DNA of 64,000 bases from positions 1 to 64,000 of the forward strand of contig NZ_SLZF01000007.1 in assembly GCF_004341515.1 (NCBI RefSeq), read 5' to 3'. The translations under genes were made by a program, and so were the position numbers. This document shows positions 1 through 7,312 of this stretch, piece after piece. Source of the DNA: Allobosea sp. BK604 (GTDB taxonomy: Bacteria; Pseudomonadota; Alphaproteobacteria; Rhizobiales; Beijerinckiaceae). The notes under the pieces are model-generated. The model made no database searches. It saw only the letters and a program-made list of their open reading frames with translations, and was not told the DNA's origin. Positions within the stretch are counted from its first letter, which is position 1, and each line of letters starts with the position of its first letter.

Positions 1-206
1 AGTCTCTACTCGACTTAGCCCTAAGACCAAGTCCGCAAGAACTCCGCCGTCCACGTTTCTCTTTCTGTCTTCAGTTGTCAAACAGCAAGGCTTCAACCAT
101 TCAAGACAGCTAGCCGGCCCGGATGAACTCTCCGGACCAAACGCCCTGCCAGTCAGTGAAGCGCGTCGGCGGCCCCGCTCAGCGGCGGCGCCGTCTCGAT
201 GGGTGG
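1..206 (-). other. 5' leader of an rRNA operon transcribed leftward; 16S gene lies beyond the window edge
   Basis: Read on the minus strand this is the transcribed leader downstream of the strong promoter at 208-236. A boxA-like antitermination segment (TTTGACA core) lies at 76-87. It is followed by the AGAAAGAGAAACGTGG-type stretch (about 51-70) that commonly precedes 16S genes in Hyphomicrobiales. No mature 16S sequence is inside the window, so the rRNA gene itself is inferred to start just left of base 1. No protein-coding signal is seen on either strand. Confidence 0.72.
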
Positions 207-207
207 C

Positions 208-236
208 TTATAGGACCCCTCCATAAGCCGTGTCAA
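208..236 (-). promoter_or_regulatory. Strong housekeeping-sigma promoter, probable rRNA operon promoter
   Basis: On the minus strand there is a perfect -35 TTGACA (231-236), a 17-bp spacer and a -10 CTATAA (208-213). This is the near-consensus form used by alphaproteobacterial rRNA promoters. An A/T tract at about 245-262, directly upstream of the -35, resembles an UP element. Spacing and match are read directly; the assignment to rRNA rests on the leader sequence downstream. Confidence 0.8.
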
Positions 237-239
237 CAG

Positions 240-668
240 GCCGATTCGAAAATTTTGATGACGATGTTCAAAACGCCTGTAAGGCCCCTGCGAGGGGCAG
301 GGGCCGCCAGCCGACTCACTATGGGGAATGAATAGCAGATATCGGCCGTGCGGGCGCGGAAAACGCGTGTCCACCGACACGCATCGCGGCCGGCCCGCGC
401 CGATCTCGAACGCATCGGCGTGCCTGGATTGCTGCTCGCGACGGTGAGACCGACCGAAGCCGGGCGCTGCCCTTGCATCCGGCAGGACGCGCGGACGCTA
501 CAGGGACAATCGAGATCAAGGCCGGAGCCGCGACCGCGCTCCGACGATACGGTTGCAAGATGCTCGCGAGTGCCTACTGATTTCAGCGATCTGAATGTCT
601 TTCCCATTGAGTTGCCGACCAAAAGCGGCTGTTCTCCTCGCCCACGCCCGAAGCTCTCCAGACAACGG
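240..668. other. Non-coding gap between the rRNA promoter and the FAH-family gene
   Basis: Apart from the A/T-rich tract just upstream of the rRNA promoter, I see no gene, repeat or convincing hairpin here. Reading frames are open across much of it, but they have no ribosome-binding site and no recognisable protein. The frame of the downstream gene is open upstream to 348, yet that extension is arginine/proline-rich and unlike the family. It is treated as non-coding. Confidence 0.6.
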
Positions 669-1856
669 ATGCCGATGATGCCGCAGTTTGCCCTGACGCC
701 TGAGAACACCTTGCCGGTCGATGCCGCGACGGCGACGCTTGCCGGGCGCGTCTGGCTGCCCGCGGTCGGCGGTCCGGCCGTGGTCACCCTGCGCGGTGCC
801 GAGCTCATCGATGTCACCGCCAGCTTCGCCACGATGCGCGACCTCTGCGAGCAGGCCGATCCGGCCGCCGCCCTGCATGCGGCCAAGGGCGAGACGCTTG
901 GCTCGCTTGCGCAGATCCTGGCGAACACGCCTGTGGATAAGCGCGACCCCAACAAGCCCTGGCTGCTCTCGCCGCTCGACCTTCAGGCCGTGAAAGCCGC
1001 CGGCGTCACCTTCGCGATCTCCATGCTGGAGCGCGTCATCGAGGAGAAGGCGCGTGGCAATCCGGGCGCTGCAGCCGCGATCCGCGAGGAGATCGGCAAG
1101 CTCATCGGCGATGACCTCTCCAAGCTCAAGCCCGGCTCGCCCGAGGCGATGAAGCTCAAGGAGGTGCTGATCGCGCAGGGGGCCTGGAGCCAGTATCTCG
1201 AGGTCGGCATCGGCCCCGATGCCGAGATCTTCACCAAGGCCCCGCCAATGTCCTCGGTCGGTACCGGCTTCGATGCCGGCCTGCATCCGATCTCGACCTG
1301 GAACAATCCCGAGCCTGAAGTCGTCATCATCGTCGCCTCCTCGGGCGCGGTGGTCGGTGCGACGCTCGGGAACGACGTCAACCTGCGCGATGTCGAGGGC
1401 CGCTCGGCCCTGCTGCTCGCCAAGGCCAAGGACAACAATGCCGCCGCGACGGTCGGCCCGTTCATCCGCCTGTTCGACGGCAAGTTCAGCCTTGACCATA
1501 TCCGCAAGGCCACGGTGACGCTGACAGTCGAGGGCGAGGACGGCTTCAAGCTCGAAGGCTCGTCCTCGATCGCCAAGATCAGTCGCGATCCGGCCGATCT
1601 CGCCGCCCAGATGCTCAACAAGAACCATCAATACCCGGATGGCGCCGGGCTCTATCTCGGCACGATGTTCGCCCCGATCGAGGATCGCGACACGCCCGGC
1701 GGCGGCTTCACCCATAAATACGGGGACATCGTCACCATCGCCGCGCCCGAGCTCGGCGCGCTGATCAACCGGATGCGCCGTTCCGACGAATGCGAGCCCT
1801 GGACCTTCGGCACCTCGCACCTGATGCGCAGCCTGGCCAGGCGCGGTCTTCTCTGA
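669..1856 (+). CDS. Fumarylacetoacetate hydrolase family protein
   Basis: A 395-residue member of the FAH superfamily, whose members cleave or dehydrate 2-oxo-3-deoxy acids and acylpyruvates with a divalent metal. The C-terminal half carries the family core: a PEPEVV stretch supplying acidic metal ligands, then GNDVNLRDVEGRS and AKDNNA, and an FIRLFD segment. The length and these motifs resemble the branch containing 2-keto-3-deoxy-arabinonate dehydratase, so a sugar-acid role is possible, but the substrate cannot be read. Start placed at ATG 669; ATGs at 675 and 678 are equally possible and no strong ribosome site separates them. It is followed after 59 bp by the hydroxyproline dehydratase gene on the same strand, so the two may be co-transcribed. 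Confidence 0.82.
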   Translation: MPMMPQFALTPENTLPVDAATATLAGRVWLPAVGGPAVVTLRGAELIDVTASFATMRDLCEQADPAAALHAAKGETLGSLAQILANTPVDKRDPNKPWLLSPLDLQAVKAAGVTFAISMLERVIEEKARGNPGAAAAIREEIGKLIGDDLSKLKPGSPEAMKLKEVLIAQGAWSQYLEVGIGPDAEIFTKAPPMSSVGTGFDAGLHPISTWNNPEPEVVIIVASSGAVVGATLGNDVNLRDVEGRSALLLAKAKDNNAAATVGPFIRLFDGKFSLDHIRKATVTLTVEGEDGFKLEGSSSIAKISRDPADLAAQMLNKNHQYPDGAGLYLGTMFAPIEDRDTPGGGFTHKYGDIVTIAAPELGALINRMRRSDECEPWTFGTSHLMRSLARRGLL

Positions 1857-1915
1857 GCCCGCAGCGCGCATTCCGGTCGCGCCGCCTCCGATCCGCCAGC
1901 AAGTGAGGGCAAGCC

Positions 1916-2935
1916 ATGCGCCTGGGCTATCTCGACTACCACACTTGCGGCGAGCCGGTCCGCATCGTCACCGCCGGCTATCCGGTGCTGACCGGCGCGA
2001 CCATTCTCGACAAGCGCCGGCAGGCGCGCGACCAGCACGATCGTCTCCGCCGGGCGATGATGCTGGAGCCGCGCGGCCATGCCGGCATGTATGGTGTCAT
2101 CCCGGTGAAGGCCTCGCTTCCCGAGGCCGCTTTCGGCGTGCTCTTCACGCATAACGAGGGCTACTCGACCATGTGCGGCCACGCCACCATCGCGCTTGGC
2201 CGCTACGCGATCGAGCATGGGCTGGTGCCGGCGGTGGAGCCTGTCACCCGTTTCGCCATCGAGGCGCCCTGCGGCCTGCTGCGGCTCGAGTGCAATGTCG
2301 CGGGCGGCAAGGTCGGCCAGGTCCGCTTCGAGAGCGTCCCGGCCTTTGCCTTCGCGCGGGATCTCGTCCTCGACGTGCCGGGCTTCGGCAAGGTCACCAC
2401 GGACATCGCCTATGGCGGCGCCTTCTACTGCATCCTGCCGGCTTCGCAGTTCGGGCTCGACCTTTTCCGCACTCCTGTCGGCAAGCTGACCGATGCCGCC
2501 GCGGCGCTGACCGACGTGGTGCGCGCCACGATGAAGATTTCGCATCCGACCGAGCCCGATCTCGGCTTCCTCTATGGCACGATCGTCACCGACGAGGCCG
2601 GGCCGGAGGAGACGAGCTTTAACCTCTGCATCTTCGCCGAGCGTCAGATCGACCGATCGCCGACCGGCTCGGGCGTCACCGCACGCATGGCGCTCGACCA
2701 TGCCAAGGGGCTCGTCCAGACGGGGAAGGGGCGGTTGTTCCGCAGCATCACCGGCGGAACCTTTTCCGGGCGTGTTGCCGGTCCGGCGGATTATCCGGCC
2801 GAAGGCGCGGTCACGGTCGAGGTCGGCGGCACCGGCTATTTCGCCGGCGAGGGAAGTTTCGTCATCGAGGAGGACGACCCACTCGGCTTCGGCTTCACGC
2901 TGCCGGAGCGCTTCGCCGATATCGCCAGGGATTAG
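1916..2935 (+). CDS. Proline racemase family protein, probable trans-3-hydroxy-L-proline dehydratase
   Basis: A 339-residue protein of the proline racemase fold. The first catalytic site keeps its cysteine (MCGH, Cys87). The second site reads DRSPTGSG, with Thr250 where racemases and epimerases have cysteine. In this family the Cys/Thr pair marks trans-3-hydroxy-L-proline dehydratases, which form pyrroline-2-carboxylate in the cytoplasm, a precursor of proline. EPRGHAGMYG near residue 51 is also family-typical. A reductase for pyrroline-2-carboxylate is not seen nearby. It starts with ATG 59 bp after the FAH-family gene and ends 4 bp before the convergent TolA-C-like gene. Confidence 0.85.
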   Translation: MRLGYLDYHTCGEPVRIVTAGYPVLTGATILDKRRQARDQHDRLRRAMMLEPRGHAGMYGVIPVKASLPEAAFGVLFTHNEGYSTMCGHATIALGRYAIEHGLVPAVEPVTRFAIEAPCGLLRLECNVAGGKVGQVRFESVPAFAFARDLVLDVPGFGKVTTDIAYGGAFYCILPASQFGLDLFRTPVGKLTDAAAALTDVVRATMKISHPTEPDLGFLYGTIVTDEAGPEETSFNLCIFAERQIDRSPTGSGVTARMALDHAKGLVQTGKGRLFRSITGGTFSGRVAGPADYPAEGAVTVEVGGTGYFAGEGSFVIEEDDPLGFGFTLPERFADIARD

Positions 2936-2939
2936 CGTG

Positions 2940-3356
2940 TCAGTCGGGCTTCGGTCGCTGGAAGTTGAGTGTCACGAGGCGCCAGCGCTCGTAGAGCTCG
3001 GGATAACGGGTGAGTTCGGGATAGGGCGCGCAGCGGTTGACCGCCCGCAGGGTGCTCTCGGCCAGCGCCTTGAAGGTCGGATCGGGTTTCGGATTGAGCA
3101 GCGTCGGCGCCTGCGCCAGTGAACCGTCGCTGTTGAAGGCGAGCTGGAGTTTCACGGTCTCGGCTCGCGCTCCCTTCTGGATGGGAGCGTTCCAGCAGGC
3201 AGTGATCCGTTCATGCAGCAGGCGCGCGATCGCCTGGAGCCGCTCCTGCCGGCTCGCGTCCTGCGACCGGGCGGGCGCCGGGGCCAACGCACCCAGCGAT
3301 AGCGCGAATAGGACTGCCGGATAGATCCGGGTTCGCAGCTGCCTTGCCATGCGCAT
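2940..3356 (-). CDS. Secreted TolA C-terminal-domain-like protein
   Basis: A 138-residue protein with an N-terminal signal peptide (hydrophobic stretch about residues 10-30, ending near ARSQ). One small domain follows, resembling the C-terminal domain of TolA: an ITACWN motif, a strand with FNSDGSLA, and an ESTLRAVNRC helix with paired cysteines. TolA spans the envelope as part of the Tol-Pal system; this protein lacks TolA's membrane anchor and long helical stalk. It should therefore be a free periplasmic domain. Partner and role are unknown. ATG 3356 is chosen over ATG 3350 because both precede the same signal peptide. It converges tightly on the racemase-family gene. Confidence 0.7.
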   Translation of the reverse strand: MRMARQLRTRIYPAVLFALSLGALAPAPARSQDASRQERLQAIARLLHERITACWNAPIQKGARAETVKLQLAFNSDGSLAQAPTLLNPKPDPTFKALAESTLRAVNRCAPYPELTRYPELYERWRLVTLNFQRPKPD

Positions 3357-3500
3357 CGACTCCAGGGATCCGCTCAAACAAGCCGAAGCGGGCCTGCACG
3401 GCAAGCCGCGACCGCGCGGGCGGCCGGACATTCCGAGACGAAAACAGGAACCCGGTAAGGTTTCTCTGTCAGCCTGCGCCGCTGCGGAAGGAGGCGGGTC

Positions 3501-5210
3501 GTGGTGATGGACGGAGTTGAACCCAAGCGGGCAGGGACCGGCTCCGGCCTTCTTGCGGGCATCCGGCGCCTGCTCGGCATGCCCGCCTTCTGGTTCATCG
3601 CCTTTGTCGCCCTCGTGTTCGCCGGTCTCTCGCTGCGCCTGCGTCTGCCGCTCGGTCCGAATTATTGGGACACGGCCGTCTATCTCGACGCCATCCAGCG
3701 CATTCGCATCGGCCAGATCCCGAACGTCGATTTCTTCGCGCCGGTCGGCCCGCTCGGCTACTATCTCGCCGCCGGTCTGGAAGAGTTCTTCGCACAGGCG
3801 CAGCCGATGCTGCTGGTCAACTGGGCCGTGCTGCCGGTCGCGCTGCCGCTGCTGGCGCTGCTGGTCGCCCATGTCGGACGCCGCTCGCGCGCGCAGGCCC
3901 TGCTCCTGCTCCTGCCCTTCCTGCTTTTCGCCTCGCTGCCGGTCAATCTGCATGGGCTCTACCCGATGCCCGGCTTCGACGGCTACGGCCATTACAACCG
4001 CCATGTCAGCCTGCTGCTTTACCTGCTGATCGCGACGCTGCTCTTCGTCGAGAGCCGGCGCCTGCTGCTCGGCCTGGTCGCGGCGCTGATGCTCACGCTC
4101 TTCCTGGTCAAGATCACCGGCGCCGTCACCGGCACCATCCTCGTCGGCTATGCGATGCTGGCCGGGCGCATGCGCTTTCGCGATCTCGCCGTCGCCGCCG
4201 GGCTCGTCGTCGCGGCGCTTGCCCTGCTGGAGCTGGGCACCGGCATCGTGAGCGCCTATCTCGCGGATATCCTGACCCTGCTCGGCCTCAATACCGGCGC
4301 GCTGCTGCCGCGCTTCCTCACAGTCGCCTCGGTCAAGTTCAATGTCGTCGGCCCCGGCCTGCTTCTGCTGGCAGTGCTCGCTTTCGCCGCCTGGCGCGAG
4401 CGGGCGCCGTTCTCGCTGGAAGGCCTGCGCGCGCTCCTTGCCTCGCCGCTCGGCTGGTTCGCGGTCGCGCTCGTCGCCCTGACCTTCTTCGAAACGCAGA
4501 ATACCGGCTCGCTCGAATTCATCGGGCTCTGGCCGATCGTGCTGCTCGTGCTCGGCGACTGCTGGGGTCGGCGCGACCGGCTGAGCCAGATCGTGCTGGT
4601 CCTCGCCCTGGCGGTGTCGCTGCCGACAGCGCTGATCTTCACCCAGCGCGCCGCCCGCGCCATGGTCGGCGGGCTGAGCTATACCGGACTGAACATTCCG
4701 GATCTCGGCCCGCTCGGCCGCGTCAGCCTCAAGCCCGATATTGCCGAGCGCGCCGCCGGCATGCTCGATCACTATGCCGCCCGGCAGGAAACCTATCGCG
4801 ACCTCGTCCGCCGCAATCTCCTGCCCTCCTATATTCTCTATTCCGAGACCGACTATCAGGCGACATGGCTGCTCGAGGTGCAGCAGGGCATCACCGCGCT
4901 GCGCGACTGGGAGACCCGGAACAAGCGCCGGCTGGGCAGCCTGTTCACGCTCGATTTCGTCGATCCGTTCAACGACCTGCTCGATCGCAATCCGACGCCG
5001 AACACACCGATCGGCATCGACCCGGGCCGCAGCACGCCCGCGATCGATCAGAAGACATTGGAAGGCCTCGCCGAGGCCGATGCGATCCTCCAGCCGAAAT
5101 GCCCGCCGACGACGGCGCGCGCCGCCATCGCCGAGCATTTCGCCGAGGCACTGAAGGGCCGCCGGCTGGTTGCGCTGGCGCCCTGCTGGGACATGTACCT
5201 GAAGGATTGA
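3501..5210 (+). CDS. Polytopic membrane protein, possible GT-C-type glycosyltransferase
   Basis: A 569-residue protein with about ten hydrophobic segments and a soluble C-terminal region from about residue 400. The first membrane helix (about 30-48) is followed by a conserved loop with YWDTAVYLD (Asp57, Asp63) and DFFAPVGPLGY (77-87). Acidic residues in this first extracytoplasmic loop are the hallmark of GT-C membrane glycosyltransferases using lipid-linked sugars, so that fold is suggested but not proven. Further conserved blocks are PGFDGYGHYNR (157-167) and FFETQNTG (329-336). A paralogue at 21392-23155 shares all of them. GTG 3501 and GTG 3504 are spaced best from the GGAAGGAGG site at 3486-3494; ATG 3507 is an alternative. 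Confidence 0.65.
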   Translation: MVMDGVEPKRAGTGSGLLAGIRRLLGMPAFWFIAFVALVFAGLSLRLRLPLGPNYWDTAVYLDAIQRIRIGQIPNVDFFAPVGPLGYYLAAGLEEFFAQAQPMLLVNWAVLPVALPLLALLVAHVGRRSRAQALLLLLPFLLFASLPVNLHGLYPMPGFDGYGHYNRHVSLLLYLLIATLLFVESRRLLLGLVAALMLTLFLVKITGAVTGTILVGYAMLAGRMRFRDLAVAAGLVVAALALLELGTGIVSAYLADILTLLGLNTGALLPRFLTVASVKFNVVGPGLLLLAVLAFAAWRERAPFSLEGLRALLASPLGWFAVALVALTFFETQNTGSLEFIGLWPIVLLVLGDCWGRRDRLSQIVLVLALAVSLPTALIFTQRAARAMVGGLSYTGLNIPDLGPLGRVSLKPDIAERAAGMLDHYAARQETYRDLVRRNLLPSYILYSETDYQATWLLEVQQGITALRDWETRNKRRLGSLFTLDFVDPFNDLLDRNPTPNTPIGIDPGRSTPAIDQKTLEGLAEADAILQPKCPPTTARAAIAEHFAEALKGRRLVALAPCWDMYLKD

Positions 5211-5230
5211 ATGGCGGGACCCGAGGCTCG

Positions 5231-5314
5231 CCGTCTTTGCGGGGAGCGCGGCGAGGAGACAATCCAGAGACAGCCCGACGGCCTCCGGATTGCTTCGCCA
5301 CGCTCGCGCTGACG
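5231..5314. repeat. Interspersed imperfect palindrome, family A (copy 1)
   Basis: The left arm contains a GCGGCGAGGAGACAATCCAG-type segment and the right arm GGATTGCTTCG...CTCGCG. The arms form a long imperfect inverted repeat. The same family recurs at about 42.6, 52.5, 55.3 and 57.4 kb. It lies between the convergent membrane-protein and GntR genes, where its hairpin could also act as a transcript end. Confidence 0.75.
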
Positions 5315-5333
5315 CTGCAGCTCGACCGTGCCC

Positions 5334-6008
5334 CTACATGCCGAAACGACGGCGATAGCTTTCCAGATAGGCATCCTTGGACGGGATGATGTGCTCGACC
5401 GCGAGCCGGACCAGATTGGCCCGGTCAGCGGTCTCGAGATAGTGCACGATCTGCGCATGCTCCTCGACGGCGCGCTTCAGGAGCTTGGGATCGCCGACCG
5501 TCAGGGAGCGCGCGATATGCGCCTTCAGCGCGAAATGCTGGATCGCATCGGCCAGATGCGGATTGCCGCAGGCCGCGAAGAAGGTCTTGTGGAACAGCAG
5601 GTTGAGCCGGAAGACATTGGTCAGTTCGCCGGCCTCGGCCGCCTTGGCGTGCCGCTCCTGGATGTCCTTGAGGCGCGCCACCACCTCCGGCTTGGGCGGC
5701 AGCTCGATCAGCTCGGCCGCCTTGCCTTCGAGCAGCTCACGCACGGCGTAGATATTGGTCACGTCCTCGGGCAGGAGGTCGCGGACGGTGGCGCCCTTGT
5801 TCTTCTGCCGGGCGATCAGCCCGATCGTCTCGAGCTCCATCAGCACCTGGCGAATGACGTGCCGGTTCACACCGAAGCGAAGCGCCAGCTCCTCCTCGAT
5901 CAGCCTCTCGCGCGGCAGGATGCGCCCAAGCGCGATGTCCTCTTCGAGCTTGTTGGTGATCACGCTCGGATCGATAGCTGCCGTCACCTTCGCCTTAGCT
6001 ACAGCCAT
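5334..6008 (-). CDS. GntR family transcriptional regulator with FCD domain
   Basis: A 224-residue regulator. The N-terminal winged helix-turn-helix (about residues 10-75) includes LIEEELALRFGVNRHVIRQVL. It is followed by an all-helical FCD ligand domain with its characteristic FHKTFFAACGN stretch and histidines that bind metal or small acids. FCD regulators usually repress catabolic genes and release DNA on binding an organic acid. It is transcribed away from the SMP-30/oxidoreductase genes, and a TTGT-N2-ACAA operator-like site lies between them (6152-6161), so control of that pair plus itself is likely. ATG 6008 is chosen; the open frame extends to 6125 but the extra residues are not family-like. 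The start is preceded by a GAGAGGGG site. Confidence 0.88.
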   Translation of the reverse strand: MAVAKAKVTAAIDPSVITNKLEEDIALGRILPRERLIEEELALRFGVNRHVIRQVLMELETIGLIARQKNKGATVRDLLPEDVTNIYAVRELLEGKAAELIELPPKPEVVARLKDIQERHAKAAEAGELTNVFRLNLLFHKTFFAACGNPHLADAIQHFALKAHIARSLTVGDPKLLKRAVEEHAQIVHYLETADRANLVRLAVEHIIPSKDAYLESYRRRFGM

Positions 6009-6150
6009 GCCCCTCTCGCCATGATTCTTGCCGGCATTCTCCAGAGCACGATGCCAGCAAGAGCGCGCTGATGCGAATTTACACTGCGCCAGAACCGACT
6101 TTAGCACAGGAAACTCACCAATCAAGATGGTCTACAAGATCATCGACGTC

Positions 6151-6162
6151 ATTGTTGACAAT
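6151..6162. promoter_or_regulatory. Candidate GntR operator
   Basis: A perfect inverted repeat ATTGT-TG-ACAAT lies in the 248-bp divergent gap between the FCD regulator and the SMP-30 gene. Its core TTGTTGACAA fits the general GT-N-AC pattern of GntR-family operators. Seen directly; binding is inferred. Confidence 0.5.
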
Positions 6163-6256
6163 ATTCCAATGCAAAGCCACCTTGCCGTCATGGTCGCCGG
6201 CCGGCCAGCGGCATGATAGGCCGGCACGCCATGCCGGCGCCGGAGGAAACAGCCTG

Positions 6257-7132
6257 ATGACTCTCACTGCGGAACTGGTTCTCGACGCGCGCGACGAAAC
6301 CGGCGAGGGGCCGGTCTGGGATCGCGGCGCGCAATGCCTGTGGTGGACCGATATCCCCGGCAAGCGCCTGCATCGGCTCGATCCATCGAGCGGGGCCCAC
6401 AAGACCTACGACATGCCCGGCCGCGTCGGCTGCTTCGCCCTGCGCGAGGCCGGCGGGCTGGTGCTCGCGATGGAGCAGGGTTTTGCGACCTTCGATCCGG
6501 CGAACGGCAAGATCGAGATCCTGTCCGAGCCGGAAGCCGGGCTCGCCGATCACCGCTTCAACGATGGCCGCTGCGATCCGGCCGGGCGCTTCCTCGCAGG
6601 CTCGATGAACATGGCGCGCAGCTCGGTTTCGGGCCAGCTCTGGCGCATGACCCGGGACAAGGAGGTCACCCGCATTGCCGGCGACGTCACCATCGCCAAC
6701 GGCCTCGCCTTCAGCCCGGATGGCAAGCTGATGTACTGGGCCGACAGCCCGGCCGAGAAGGTTTATCTCTTCGATTATGATCTCGACACCGGCACGCCGA
6801 GCAACCGGCGCGTCTTCCTGGAGAAGGGTCCGGCGCCCGGAAGGCCCGATGGCGCCGCGGTCGATGCCGATGGCTGCTACTGGAGCGCGCGCTGGCTCGG
6901 CGGTGCGGTCGTGCGCTTCACACCTGCGGGTGCGATCGACCGCATGATCAAGCTGCCCGTCAGCCGGGTGACGATGTGCGCCTTCGGCGGCCCCGACCTG
7001 CGCACGCTCTACATCACCACGGCGCGCGAGGGCATGACGCCGGAGGAACTCGCGGCCGAACCGCTGGCCGGCGGCCTGTTCGTCGCCGAGCCCGGCGTCC
7101 AGGGCCTGCCCGAGCCGTCCTTCAAGGGCTAG
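6257..7132 (+). CDS. SMP-30/gluconolactonase/LRE family protein
   Basis: A 291-residue six-bladed beta-propeller of the SMP-30 family. These are cytoplasmic metal-dependent lactonases that open sugar lactones such as gluconolactone, arabinolactone or galactonolactone. Expected metal-site elements are present: the Glu of ETGEGPVWD near residue 14, Asn in RFNDGRCDPAGRF, Asn in IANGLAFSPDG and Asp in PDGAAVDADGCYW. ATG 6257 has a good GGAGGAAA site 7 bases upstream; the frame is open further up to 6071 but without family similarity. It lies upstream of a sugar-type oxidoreductase and divergent from a GntR regulator. That arrangement is usual for sugar oxidation: the dehydrogenase makes the lactone and this enzyme hydrolyses it. 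Confidence 0.88.
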   Translation: MTLTAELVLDARDETGEGPVWDRGAQCLWWTDIPGKRLHRLDPSSGAHKTYDMPGRVGCFALREAGGLVLAMEQGFATFDPANGKIEILSEPEAGLADHRFNDGRCDPAGRFLAGSMNMARSSVSGQLWRMTRDKEVTRIAGDVTIANGLAFSPDGKLMYWADSPAEKVYLFDYDLDTGTPSNRRVFLEKGPAPGRPDGAAVDADGCYWSARWLGGAVVRFTPAGAIDRMIKLPVSRVTMCAFGGPDLRTLYITTAREGMTPEELAAEPLAGGLFVAEPGVQGLPEPSFKG

Positions 7133-7133
7133 C

Positions 7134-7240
7134 GCGTCGGCCCGAAAACTGGATTGCGGCTTTCGGAAATACCGATGCGAAAACCCAGCGCATCGGCCCG
7201 AAAAGTGGATCGCGGTTTTCGGAAAAGCCGATGCGAAAAC
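7134..7240. repeat. Two tandem copies of a 51-bp intergenic palindromic element (family C)
   Basis: Copies at 7134-7184 and 7190-7240 are about 85-90% alike and 56 bp apart. Each can fold: GCATCGG pairs with CCGATGC, and CCGAAAA with TTTTCGG. Elements of this type are scattered in Hyphomicrobiales intergenic DNA. The first copy starts two bases after the SMP-30 stop codon. The pair separates that gene from the oxidoreductase and may limit read-through or stabilise the upstream message. Confidence 0.85.
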
Positions 7241-7312
7241 AAGAAACCAGATCATCGCAGCGGATGCGACATCCGGCCCGATGATCTGAACCTCTACGCG
7301 AAAGGGATCGCC

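Noticed and set aside
123..335. Small plus-strand frame over the rRNA promoter and leader
   Set aside because: It overlaps a strong minus-strand promoter and leader, and has no ribosome site or family resemblance.
516..1871. 451-residue minus-strand reading frame opposite the FAH-family gene
   Set aside because: It has low-complexity Arg/Asp/Glu/Gly composition with no domain, and mirrors the codon structure of the plus-strand gene that has clear family motifs.
3356..5138. Continuous minus-strand frame that would extend the TolA-C-like protein to 732 residues
   Set aside because: The extra residues lie antisense to the membrane protein gene; a clear signal peptide marks the true start at 3356.
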